Assembly: GCA_029204225.1 (NCBI GenBank)
Contig: CM055109.1
Coordinates: 45,744,966-45,808,965 of the forward strand
DNA: 64,000 nucleotides
Direction: 5' to 3'
DNA from: Diphasiastrum complanatum
Taxonomy: Eukaryota; Streptophyta; Lycopodiopsida; Lycopodiales; Lycopodiaceae
Under the pieces are notes generated by a model. That model was given only the letters and a program-made list of their open reading frames with translations. It was not told the DNA's origin and did not search any database. A program made the translations under genes and the position numbers. This document shows positions 47,560 to 58,100 of this stretch, piece after piece (the stretch's first letter is position 1; every line of letters begins with the position of its first letter).

Positions 47560-49420
47560 TGCTTTTTGAAATTTTTCATAATTTGTCGATTTTTATTGTA
47601 ACGGATTTGCACTCCTCTATAAAATCATTGGAAAAGTTGCAAAATATAGCTGGTCTTTGTGCTGGTTCCACCATGTTGTGAGCTTTTATGAAATGTCGCT
47701 CTTGCTTGCTAATGAGATTTCTCCATTCCTTGTGATGACCATATGCTGAGGCTTCCACAATTTCTTGCAAAGAATGTCGAATGATGCCATAATATGTGCT
47801 ACATTTCATATATTAAAATCTAAATCAGTACTAGAAGTATCTACTATAGTAGCACAAAATTGTGTACTGCATCGAAATCTTACCATGTTATGTGATCTAC
47901 TCCCCATGCACTTTGAAGTCATCAACAAATTCACTGGTTGTTTCTATATCATTTGCATATCCGTATTTGAAAATTTATCTTTTCTTAAATATTTCACCAT
48001 GTTGTCAGCTTTTCCCAAACTTCTACTTTGAGTAGTCGAGTTGAACCTTGTTTTTCAAAATCTTGAGTTGCAACTATTATCTCTTTCCAAATTGAGTATT
48101 GAATTCTGGATTGAGTATGGTTAAAATCTTCGAGCTTTAGATCCTCCAATGCTCGGTTTTCATGGAATATTTTCTGATTTACCTAAAAGCTTATCATCTT
48201 TTTTTATTTAAACTTGCCCTTTATGTAAGTCTGCTTTTGACAAAACATCCTCTAATCTAAAAATGGCTTGCTTCGAAAATGACTCTGGCTTGGTATTCCA
48301 TGCAAACAATATGTGAAAATATATCGATTTTTCTATTATATGCACCTCTGCGTGCAACGTACAAATATGAATATTATAAATAGGAGTCGGTAGTACGGGT
48401 TTCCAATTTGGATGTTCTCGATCTCTTGATGTTCATGCACTCCTTGTCATATCTTTTGTTGTCTTCATGTAGTACAGACAAGGGTGCTTTGAATTAGCTC
48501 CATGGAAAATATGAACATACATTTTAACGTCTTTAGGTCTCCTGCCAAATGCCACTCTATGTTGAAATTGCCACATATAGGAACACTAAGTAGAACTCCC
48601 TCCATGTGACTTTTGATGATGGTAGGATACGATGCTCTACTAATATTCATGAGAAAATGTCATGATCTTTTTTCAACACCTATAAGAAAAACATAAAAGT
48701 GTTTTATCAACATAGAGACGATTATCCATATAGAAACCATGATAGAGCAACTATACCTAAAAAGATGCCAACTACCAAATATCATTCTCTGATTAAACAC
48801 TGAAGTTGAGGCCTTGCATGTGTTTTGAATTTGAAAGTGCTCCATTCATGATTGTAAGACTAACTCTCTCCATTTTTTGTCCTTTTACAATTTCATATTC
48901 ATCTAACAACTATCAACTTGTTATATACAATCTATTTGTAATACCATAAAACTATATTATGAATGTTATCAACTGGTTAATGCCAATAAAAAATTGTTGA
49001 AATTGTCATAAGCTAGACATTCTCCTTTCAAGCAATGCACTTGAAATACCCACTATTTTTGGCATGCCTTGGTTTCACATGTCTCTATTTTGAAGATGAA
49101 ATGGTCATGGGATCGGAAACTTTTTTACACTCACTTGTGCAAACGCTTCCTTTATCATCTTAAACATTGTGACATATGCTTCTCTATTGATGCTAGAAAA
49201 ATCACATGCCCCCTGAACTAATGCAATGTCCAGTACTTTTCCAACTTCATTCATGATGCTACCAGTAATTGAAGTCTTAAGTTTTTTTCATTCTGCTATT
49301 GTTTAACATTGACTTCAAAGACTTAGCACTCAAGATAGTACCTAATGATTTTCGATTGAAAATCTCATCGACCAAATGGTCTTCAGCAACCAATGTAGAT
49401 CCGCATAGCAAATATCATCT
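47560..49420 (-). pseudogene. Family-B gene, copy 2 (longer)
   Basis: From high to low coordinate: STLVAEDHLVDEIFNRKSLG, MNEVGKVLDIALVQGACDFS, INREAYVTMFKMIKEAF (about 49420-49110), a decayed stretch, then FNIEWHLAGDLKTLKCMF (48550-48500). After the -1 frame break come HGANSKHPCLYYMKTTKDM, NWKPVLPTPIYNIHICTLHA, EVHIIEKSIYFHILFAWN and AIFRLEDVLSKADLHKGQV (48500-48215). It continues KKDDKLLGKSENIP, KPSIGGSKARRF, IWKEIIVATQDFEKQGST, NMVKYLRKDKFSN and IIRHSLQEIVEASAYGHHKE down to about 47570. Function is unknown. It is longer than copy 1 and interrupted by stops. The LARD-like element abuts its 3' end at 47498. Confidence 0.55.
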
Positions 49421-49560
49421 TCAGAAAGAAAAAAAAAAAAAAAAGATATCAGTAAAGATTTGGATACACATTGTATCGATTGCTAAAATTCAAGGAAGTG
49501 GAAATAAATAACTGATAGAACTAGTGAATGCATTGAATCAAGAAGTTCAAACAATAGGAG

Positions 49561-49962
49561 ATGGCTAGGGAAATGCTTAAGAGCAAGGGTTTTCCAAATA
49601 CTTTTTGGGTAGAAGCATGCAACACAGCTACTCATATCTTGAATCGATGTCCTACAAAGTTCGTGGAGGGTAAGACACCTTACGAAGCTTTTACTGGAAA
49701 GAAACCTAATGTTTCTCATTTACGAGTATTTGGTTGTGGTGCTTACGCTCATGTGCCTGATGAAAAACAAAAGAAGCTAGATGCAAAAGTTGTTAAGTGT
49801 ATTTTCCTTGGATATGATGAAAGAGCCAAGGCATACAAGATGCAGTATGACACAGATGCACAAAAGATCGTGATTTCCAGAGATGCTACTTTTGATGAGA
49901 TGGGTCAAAATGACCAAATAAAATTGACAATTGATTTCTTTGATGATAAAGCCAAAGTATAG
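49561..49962 (+). pseudogene. Copia-F integrase C-terminal part
   Basis: Open for 133 codons: AREMLKSKGFPNTFWVEACN, RCPTKFVEGKTPYEAFTGKK, HLRVFGCGAYAHVPDEKQKK and IFLGYDERAKAYKM. The DDE residues lie upstream and are missing. Confidence 0.9.
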
Positions 49963-50093
49963 GTGAAGAAAGAAGTTGGTGTTGATATGGAAGAGCCAAT
50001 GGAAAAGAGACAGGGTTAATAATGAGACTCCTAAGTGAGCAGGAAGAGCTTAGGAGATCAAGCAGAAATTGAAAACCTCCAGCTCGACTAGAG

Positions 50094-51080
50094 ATGAATC
50101 TAGCCCTAATGGGATCCATGTTAACGGCTCAAGAACCTAAAACTTACAACGAAGCAAAAGAACAAAAGGAGTGGCGTGCAGCTATGGAAACAGAAATGGA
50201 GGCTATATCGAAGAACAAAACGTGGAACTTGGTTGAGCTACCTAATGGTAAGATGCCTATCACATGTAAGTGGATCAACAAGATGAAGTATGGAGCGGAT
50301 GGGCAACTCAACAAGTACAAGGCATGACTAGTTGCAAGAGGTTTTGAGTAGCAGGAAGGTATAGACTTTGAGGAGACCTTCGCACCTGTAGCCAAAATGG
50401 TAACTATTCGTTCTATCATTGCAATTTCTGCTTTCTGTGGTTGGAAATCAAGCAAATGGACGACAAATCTGCTTTTCTTAATAGAGTGTTGGATGAGGAG
50501 GTATATTTAGAGCAACCTCAAGGGTTTGTTGAGCCAGGGAGAGATCATTTGGTTTGTAAACTCAACAAAGCCTTATATGGATTGAAGCAAGCACCACGAG
50601 CGTGGTATTCTTGCATTGATGAACACTTCAAGTAAAGGGGAATGGTAAAGAGTGATGTTGATCCTAATCTTTACATTCTTAGGCAAAACTCAACTATAGT
50701 GTTCATTGTCCTCTATGTCGATGATTTGATTATTACAGGAAGTAATATTGGCTTAATTGATGAAATCAAATCATACCTTTCCAATACCTTTGACATGAGC
50801 AATTTAGGACTGATGCATTATTGTCTTGGTATTGAAGTTTGGCAAAAGGAAAATAGTCTATTGTATAAGTTCAATATGCAGGATTGCAAGTCACTAAGTA
50901 CTCCAATGGAGGCCAATACCAAACTTTCTGCATTTGATAAAGCCGAGAAAGTTGATGCATACTTATATAGGTAGTTAGTGAGCACTTTAATCTATTTGAC
51001 ACACACACATCCTGATATTGCTTATGATGCTGGTGTGGTAAGTCAATTTATGTAAGAACCTAGTCAGACTCACTGGAAAG
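50094..51080 (+). pseudogene. Copia-F reverse transcriptase
   Basis: EWRAAMETEMEAISKNKTW, PITCKWINKMKYGADG, a stop, LVARGFE, EGIDFEETFAPVAKMVTIR, KQMDDKSAFLNRVLDEEVYL, NKALYGLKQAPRAWY, a stop, FIVLYVDDLIITGSN (catalytic YVDD intact), MHYCLGIEVWQKENS and HPDIAYDAGVVSQF. Four or five stops break it. Confidence 0.92.
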
Positions 51081-51092
51081 CTGCTAAACGTC

Positions 51093-51520
51093 TTGAAGTA
51101 TGATCAGTCTGAAGCCCTGATGTTAGTAGTAGGTTATACAGATGCTGATTGGGCAGGAAAAAATGATGATAGACGATCTACCAATGGTCATACATTTAGC
51201 TATGGTACAGTTGCTATTTCTTGGAACAGCAAGAAGCAACCTACAGTAGCCTTATCTTCGACGAAAGCTGAGTATCGTGCACTTAGCAATGCTACACAAG
51301 AGGTAATATGGCTACGAAGATACTTACTGATTTGGGTGGATGCTACAACTGTATATTGCCCAAAAAAAGCTGTATCCATCTTGCCAGACACCCAATTCTA
51401 CATGCTCGAACAAAACACATTGAGAGGTGTATCTTGTGGTCAAAACTTGATTCAATTTTCACCCTTCATTTTTCCATATCATATGGAACATTCCATCTAA
51501 GTTGTCAAGCTCTTATAGAT
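51093..51520 (+). pseudogene. Copia-F RNase H
   Basis: VVGYTDADWAGKNDDRRSTN carries the first catalytic Asp, then GTVAISWNSKKQPTVALSS, KAEYRALSNATQEVIWLR, and in other frames ILHARTKHIER near the end. Confidence 0.9.
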
Positions 51521-51620
51521 ACACTTACCCTAATCAACACAAATCATGATTAATAAAAAGTGCTCTTATGTGCTACTTACTTTCTTTCTTAGGACTTGTA
51601 AGATCTTAAAAGGAGAGTAT

Positions 51621-54030
51621 CAATTGGGTATAGACTTTGATTTTGAAGTTTTTGTATTTTTGTAAACACTTCTAGTTATCAGTCAGGCAAGAGAAATTGT
51701 GGCTAGGATCTTGTGTTGTAATACCATGTCAAAAAGCTTGGTCATTCAATCGAATGGGCCCAACAGTTAGATCTGATCTGAGCCTCCTAAATGTACAAGG
51801 ACCCACAAAAACATTGGTGCCAAGGGACACCACACATTTTTCAATACTTCCTACATATAACTCGTTGTAATTGCTTGTATGGGCCCAATGAGGATTTTAT
51901 TGCCTTCATGTGGCAAGTGCACTACCACACCCCCAACAAGACTAGTTCATAATATGTGTCAACTTTAATATCATTCTTTAACGCATGTCCTCATTCTTTT
52001 CCTCCAAATCTATGCAACTAGATCATAGCATGGCTATCTACGAACAATTATCATTGCATAGATTTGTTGCTCAAAGTCAATTCTAGACATTCGAGGGAGT
52101 TAGTTAACCTCAGTATCCCCCATTGTAGTCGAGTTGGATAAGAGTGTGTTTTAATATGGCCAAGGACCCCTAAGCTTGAATCTCGATTTTGTACATGGAA
52201 CATGGAGATGTAGGCAAAATTGGCTTAGCCTCTACATGTGGATGTATTGTATAAATATATTGCATAATGATGTTAATGCCAAAATAAGCCGCATCTCTAA
52301 AATTTGGTATTTAACATGAGGGCTCCAGCCTTTGTTTAAGTCGCCAAGATATGCTAAACTTGATATTTTGCCTCATATCAAAATGAATCCTACAACATTA
52401 TCCTACTAAATTTGCATGGTACCTCCATCATAAGTAATTGGTGGAAATTTTGACATGGCATCTTGTATTGTTGGGACGTACAAATCTTGTTTATAATGAA
52501 GGTTTGTGATTATGAAGACGTGTAATAAACTCAAAGGAAGACCCATAGTCTTCTACTAGAAGCAATATGCATGGTTCCATGAATGATGTACAAACTAATC
52601 TTGGATGCCACCTCATCTATAACATACTAATTTGAGTTTGTGCACATGTTCCGAAGCCCAAAACCATGACTATGAAAAAACGTAAATCCCCTCTTTCTCC
52701 TCCTCATATGCTCTTTGAATTATAAATATGACAATTTACAAGCCAAGGTATGCATAATATAAATTCGCTTGTCCAAGATTTCAAAGAACCATGATGTGGT
52801 CATGATGGCTAATAAGAACATTACTTGTTACCCATTGGGTGCATGGTTTGACTCTCAAGAGCCCTCTATTAAAAGCTCTAAATCCAAAGTTGGTCATGGG
52901 CGAAGTGGATAAGGGTGAAGTGCAATTAGAAAAAATTGGCTTGCAAAATGGAATTCATAGGATTAACACAATATAGAAAATATCTGGGCTTTTAATATAT
53001 GAAAGACAAGTTATGCACAAAAAAGGCATGGGAATCCATTATAGACTATACCCAAGTACCTAGTAAGGCACCATATACAGAATGGACTATATCGTTTCCT
53101 TAAGAGCTTCAAAACGTGTTAAGCTAATAAGTCACCAAATATAGAATTAAATAATTCATGTCAAAAACTTCCATTGAAGTCCCTCTTCCACACGTTGAAA
53201 GGGAAAACAAAAACAAACAAAAAAAAACCAATACAGTTTGAAGTCGTCCTTGCTCTACAATAGTTACTTTGAAAAGGCAATATTTATAACAAAGACTTAC
53301 CAATCAATAATTCTAACTGGTGTCTTTCTACCTGAAGATTTTTTATGTCAACCTTTACCTTCATTTTTTTGTATGAGCTACTAAGTTTCTCATATTGAGA
53401 TTTAGAAGTTTTTTCCTGATTAATTTTTCTTTGTCGCTAGATTAAAATTAGCATATTGTTTGAGACTTCATTGGTGCTTCATGACAACAAGTCAACCCAA
53501 ACTAACAAGCAAGCATACAACAACATATCCACTTTCAAACATGAAAATGCAAAAACATAGCACACCAATACCTTAAATCTTATTTTGAGATTTCAAAGCT
53601 ATATGTGCAAGCCAACTTTGTGAAGTATGCACATAAAATTCAAAGCCATCAACTCCATGCATAGGATGATGGATTATGCTTCCCCTCTCATTACATGGAT
53701 GTCCAATAATAGGTGAGACTCACAAGCACTCACACAAGACATATTCAATAAGGTTGTATATGTACATGTAGAGCAAGATGCCATGGCCATATGATTTGTC
53801 ACATCTGCAAAAACAATCGACCATGAAGTAAGCTAATTGGAGTCTTCTTTTGTTGGTCGAGGTGGAAAGCCGATTGATCAAATTCTAGAATATCATCAAC
53901 CAAATGGTAACAAAGCATAAATTCTCCAAGTTCTCTTCAAATAGCACAATCACAAGCCTTTCTCAAAGACTAGCTAGCTAGTAGAGTCCAACAGCATCAC
54001 CCAATCAGTCAAAACACAAGCTTCACTTAA
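51621..54030. other. No gene recognised; holds a SINE candidate
   Basis: AT-rich DNA. Apart from the tRNA-like segment at 52120-52290, no frame, repeat array or element end was recognised. Confidence 0.45.
52120..52290 (+). mobile_element. tRNA-derived SINE candidate
   Basis: TAGTCGAGTTGG (52126-52137) resembles a pol III A box (TRGYNNARNNGG) and AGCTTGAATCTC (52173-52184) a B box (GGTTCGANTCC with changes), about 47 bases apart. A tRNA-unrelated tail with GTGGATGTATTGTATAAATA follows. No poly(A) end or target duplication was seen. Confidence 0.45.
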
Positions 54031-54388
54031 TTGTTCATGATAATTAGTGTAGAAACAACATTGTACATACTCCTTTCCAACTTAATTGTTTATAGATTTG
54101 AAGATTTTTCCATTTATATACCATCAAGCTCATTACAACAAGAACCGAGTAGTGATTTAAGCTCCTTGTGCATTGTCTTTCAAAATGAACATAAAAAGAT
54201 ATTTTTAGCTCGTTTTACTTTACAATATGAAGCTCGAATGGCCTCTGAATTGTCAAACTAATGCCAACTTAGATTTAAAGGTTGAAATTCAAAAACTATG
54301 TGAACGGATTCAGAGTCACTAGGCCCTTTTTGGACTCAAAAAGGGCCTCTTCCTTGCCTAAACAAGTTTTCTAATCATAATTGATTTA

Positions 54389-55048
54389 GTGCTAATCAAT
54401 CCAATGATACACCTTTCACTATATTTCAGAAGACAATGTATGGCTTACAACGAAAGCGTAAGAGTCTCAATGGATCAGCAAGCACAAAAAGAAAACAATA
54501 TGAGACTCGAATTAGAAGTTTTGGCACTAGGTGGTGGTGCCAGTAAAATATGTATAAGAGTCACAAAAGAGTTCTTGCAAAAGACGGTTGGAAAAGATTT
54601 TACTAGCGAAAAATATATGAAGCATTTCCTGAAGGGTAAAGATTTAATGAAAGTTGTGAAAGATGAAACAAGTGATTCAATTCGCTTGAGAATCTCAAAA
54701 AGGCTAGTCCACAAGTCCAAGTCGAATCCTAATGTTAAAGAGATGGTGTATGCATGCGACCAAGGAGGTTTGAGTCGCAAGGGATATAGAGCTTTAAAGA
54801 AGTTTATGAAATGCTTTGACAATAAAGGATTACAACGCCATCAGATAATACCTAGTTATAAACTTGTTGAATCTACCAAACGAGAATGCAATTCAATTTT
54901 GGTCTCTGAGTTGGGAGAATTTTTGCATATTGAGGATTCTTTTACAATAACCAATAAGAATAAAGGACCTCTGGTTTTTTTCCATTATCACCAAGGCAAC
55001 AGTATATTCTTGGATTTGAAAAAGGTCCAAGCGACATTACGAAGTTAA
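54389..55048 (+). CDS. Unknown protein, possible N-terminal part of family B
   Basis: An uninterrupted 219-codon frame, the longest non-retroelement frame in the window except the trihelix gene. Contains RLELEVLALGGGASKICIRV, YMKHFLKGKDLMKVV, ISKRLVHKSKSNPNVKEM, CDQGGLSRKGYRALKKFMKC and IIPSYKLVESTKRECN. The order LSRxGYxxLxxxx...IIPSxKL parallels INREAYVTMFKMIKEAF...KKFPIP in family-B copy 2, and the preceding 40 residues are also similar in spacing. I infer it is the N-terminal half of a family-B protein. Downstream frames continue it (GELIFVIKLDEAEIIKGRNF near 55180; ENHMWWIVAFEVHKESRD near 55300), so the whole gene is interrupted. No start is certain; ATG at 54437 or 54467 is possible. 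Confidence 0.5.
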   Translation: MLINPMIHLSLYFRRQCMAYNESVRVSMDQQAQKENNMRLELEVLALGGGASKICIRVTKEFLQKTVGKDFTSEKYMKHFLKGKDLMKVVKDETSDSIRLRISKRLVHKSKSNPNVKEMVYACDQGGLSRKGYRALKKFMKCFDNKGLQRHQIIPSYKLVESTKRECNSILVSELGEFLHIEDSFTITNKNKGPLVFFHYHQGNSIFLDLKKVQATLRS

Positions 55049-55307
55049 AACAAATGGTAAGAACATTTCTTGAAGATTCTGGTTTCCATTTGTATGCTTC
55101 TCTTCAACTAATATGTCCTTGTCCGTTTTTGTTATCAAAATTTGGTTTTGTAGATTGCGGAGGTGAACTTATATTTGTTATTAAGTTAGATGAAGCAGAA
55201 ATCATAAAAGGGCGTAATTTTGATGAACCATGAATTGCAACAGTTTGTTGGCGAAAGTGATTCTTAAGAATTTAGTGTGCAATCTGAAAATCACATGTGG
55301 TGGATAG

Positions 55308-55730
55308 TTGCATTTGAAGTTCACAAGGAGTCTCGTGACTAACGCAAGAAGTCTTGATAAGTCTTTGGCCCACTACATTGGGATGTTCTCAAACAACTTT
55401 ATTTTTTGCTTCAACAACAAGTATAGTCTAAATGGACCGACGGAGATTCTAAAATGCAAAACAATGTCCAAGCACATTGCAGAGGTAGAGTTGTCGCCAT
55501 CAGTGCCAAAGGCTTATTGTGTCCTTCGAAGACCAATACTGAATGATTTATTCCCCAAATTCAAGTCTCGACTCATTCTCTCAGGTTTAATTGGCCCTCA
55601 TGAGAATGAGAGTAATGCTCCGCAATTAGCATTAGAGATGCTAAAAACAGTTATACATATAAGAAGAGCAATCAAAGAATGTGATGTCTACCCTGAAAGG
55701 AAAGGGACCGCAGTTGAATATAGTGTGTAA
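55308..55730 (+). CDS. Unknown open frame after the family-B-like frame
   Basis: 140 codons with VELSPSVPKAYCVLRRPI, FKSRLILSGLIGPHENESNA and LEMLKTVIHIRRAIKECDV. The composition looks protein-like but no family is recognised. It may be a further exon of the 54389-55048 gene or chance. Confidence 0.3.
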   Translation: MHLKFTRSLVTNARSLDKSLAHYIGMFSNNFIFCFNNKYSLNGPTEILKCKTMSKHIAEVELSPSVPKAYCVLRRPILNDLFPKFKSRLILSGLIGPHENESNAPQLALEMLKTVIHIRRAIKECDVYPERKGTAVEYSV

Positions 55731-55798
55731 TAACTTGTTGATGTGAATAAAGACATCCTTGTTTCTTTTTCATCTTTCTCAGTTATCTGTTGTAGGTA

Positions 55799-56010
55799 GA
55801 TCGAAACAGCCCTGGGTCGTGCCCTGCGGTGAAAATCACGCCAAGGCGAGACCTTGGCCACTTGGTCAAACTGGCCCAGGTCACGCCATGGCATGATTTT
55901 CATGCCAAGGCATGACCCAGTGCACTTTGATCATGCCAAGGTCAAAGAGGCCAGTTTAACCAGGTCAAAGCGGCCCTAGTCGCGCCTTGACACGATTTTC
56001 ACACCAAGGG
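55799..56010. repeat. Palindromic short repeat around GCCAAGGC / GATTTTCA
   Basis: Three related units centred near 55835, 55898 and 55995 combine GAAAATCA or its complement GATTTTCA with CACGCCAAGGC-like arms. The middle one contains the perfect foldback GGCATGA-TTT-TCATGCC (55890-55906). TTGGTCAAACTGGCC/GGCCAGTTTAACCAGG forms a wider inverted pair. Confidence 0.6.
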
Positions 56011-56233
56011 CTACAAAAAAAAATAGTTCTAAAATATGCTCCCATTCATGTATATTCCTAGCAAGTTGGTGCTTTTGCATAATACTGAAATGGAAATCTG
56101 TGCATTCACATAGTACTAAAATAAAAAAACTTTGCATTCACATAAACTTGAAATCAGATATTAAACCCAAAATCTTCTGTATATTAATTTTGCATTTGTA
56201 GAATGAATTTGAGTCCCAGATGGACGTCCAAAT

Positions 56234-57391
56234 TTATTGTCTCCTTAATCCTCTGGCAAGGTGAAGATCCTTAGGTAGTATTGTGACTCTCTTTCTATGC
56301 ACGACACACAAAAAGGTGTCTTCAAAAAGCTGTGTCGCGTACATTTCCAAGGCCTCTTGAATTGCCGACATAGCCTCTACCGTAACCCTGAACCCCAAGG
56401 AGTATTCATCTATTAATTCTTTACAAGCCTCACCATCAGGGCCCTGGGTATCAAAAATTTGACAGATTTCTGATATTTTCTGATTTCGTTGAACTAGTTA
56501 GGAATTCTGCACTTCCTACATGGTAGAGGAGGTGGCGACTGCATCCTACGCAGCTCATTTCCAACCCAAGGTGTTGCGCATGGGGCCAGGCTACCCCTGC
56601 CACGCTCTGGGGGCCTACTTGGCCAGCCGCTGCCGGCACGTGCGGCGGCGGCGATTCCAAGGTGGCGGCGGAGGTGGCGGCAACGGCGGTGGAGGCAATG
56701 GTTCCTGTGGTAGTAGAGGCATAGCTTTCTAACAGGCCCTTTTCTTTTTGGCTTTGAGGGTGCCACCTTGTCTCTTCTTCAGAACCGACTAGCAGTGACA
56801 TCATGGGCCCCATTACAAGCACCTGACTTGGAGGTGACACAGTGGGCGTAGTATCACACGATGGGTGCAGTATCACACGATGGGTGTAGTATCACCTGAA
56901 TTGTCGAATTCTGTTGTGTTCCTTGACGTCACTGGTGGAAAGGGGTCGAAGAACACATCAGTGAAGCTTGGCAATGGTCCCAATGCCACAAGCTCTTGGT
57001 CCAGGAATGTCATTGTCTCTTCTCGCTGGCTTGGCATGGGGGAAGAGCTTCTATGTCGTTGTTGCTCCTACTCATGCTCCTGCCCTGCTAGCGCATTGAC
57101 CATTTTGGCTGCTTGGTCTTGTTGTTCCAACATAATCGTGTCTGCTGGCTTGTCTTAAATCTTGGACGTCCTGGTGGACACCCTGAACATGTGGCTCGGG
57201 TTGGGGCTGAGTGGCGTCATCGTCCTGAACACCTCTTGGGCTGCCACTTCTATTGCGGCTCCTGCTCTCGGTCCTGCTTTTGCTCCTGCATCTCTTGTCT
57301 CCTCAATTGCATCTAGTACATCCTAATGGAGCAATGCTAGCACTCTAAGATCTCTTGTTGTTTGTTTGGTCTGTGCCATATCCTCCGACAT
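56234..57391 (-). pseudogene. Divergent histone H3-like gene
   Basis: On the minus strand 56487-56234 encodes a complete H3 fold: EIRKYQKSVKFLIPRALMVR, then LVK; after a 1-nt frame change near 56417, LIDEYSLGFRVTVEAMSAIQ, EALEMYATQLFEDT, FLCVVHRKRVTILPKDLHLA and RGLRRQ, stop at 56234. By eye this aligns without gaps to canonical H3 residues 50-133, about half identical. R83, C110, H113 and the KRVT and PKD motifs are kept. Just before it, IPN-stop-FN takes the place of GTVALR. About 0.9 kb upstream, ATG at 57379 starts MAQTKQTTR, 7 of 9 identical to the H3 tail start; another in-frame ATG lies at 57391. The stretch between is Ala/Gln/Pro-rich with three stops in that frame; introns are possible but not resolved. 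A TATA box lies at 57524-57531. LIP in place of LIRKLPF and VEAM recall centromeric H3, but loop 1 is of normal H3 length. Either a decayed gene or an unusual variant. Confidence 0.65.
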
Positions 57392-57523
57392 TGGTGGTTA
57401 GCACATTAACACCTATGAGACAAAGCACGAAACAGCACGCACAATAGGGGAAACACACTCTTTGACACTCAAGGTATAAAGTGGTGAAATGAGGACCCAA
57501 GCACCCTTACATAGTGAATTAAC

Positions 57524-57531
57524 TATTTATA
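57524..57531 (-). promoter_or_regulatory. TATA box upstream of the H3-like gene
   Basis: The minus strand reads TATAAATA, about 145 bases before the MAQTKQTTR ATG. A start site about 30 bases downstream would give a 5' UTR near 115 nt. Confidence 0.4.
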
Positions 57532-58100
57532 ATAAGTGCCCCTGGCTTCTTTTCAAATATAGTATATTCATGTATTGACGCATGAGTAGAGACTTCATTG
57601 CATGCTAGCGAAGACCTTCAAACAAACCTGATTAAAAACCACGATTACTGTGGAATCAATAAGATGCATATCATAAAACATTAAATTGAAACCCTAACAA
57701 ACTGCTTCAAAATTTACAGCCTACCAACCTTATTTAAAGATCCATGAATCTACTAAAAGGCATTTGAAATGTGACAACGGAAGAATTCAGATATGTGAGT
57801 GATAATTTGAACAAAGTATGAAAACACATATCCAAATATAGAAAGCCATGTTACTCAAATGATGCTCGCTGTTGCCATGACATGAGTTCATTAATAATTG
57901 TGCTTTCAACATTTCATTACTTAAAATCTTTGACTCCCATTGGACTCCTATTGTCCCTGAATCTAAAAATGAAACACATTTCTGATCTTTTTTGGCTCAT
58001 CTCCTGATCTGCAAAACCAAGCACAAAATCAATAATCCTTCTACATACATTCAATATTCCTATGTAAAATTCAAGAATGTGATTTAATGTCGAGACTTAC

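Larger units (their letters stand above)
49556..51620 (+). mobile_element. Ty1/copia fragment copia-F
   Basis: Begins inside integrase (AREMLKSKGFPNTFWVEACN) at about 49561 and runs through RT and RNase H to an AAAAGGAGAG polypurine-like tract near 51608. No LTR was identified on either side. Confidence 0.85.

Noticed and set aside
52120-52195. A functional tRNA gene
   Set aside because: The A and B boxes are degenerate and the acceptor and anticodon stems do not pair; a SINE head fits better.
55688-55903. Minus-strand 71-codon frame with PWRD repeats
   Set aside because: The apparent protein repeat only reflects the palindromic DNA units there.
56234-56490. Straight call of CENH3 for the H3-like gene
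   Set aside because: LIP and VEAM are suggestive, but loop 1 is not extended, and C110 and the PKD segment follow canonical H3; the evidence does not decide.
56520-56732. Plus-strand glycine-rich protein (GGGGGGGNGGGG)
   Set aside because: It is the shadow of the minus-strand Pro/Ala-rich stretch of the H3-like locus and has no other domain.
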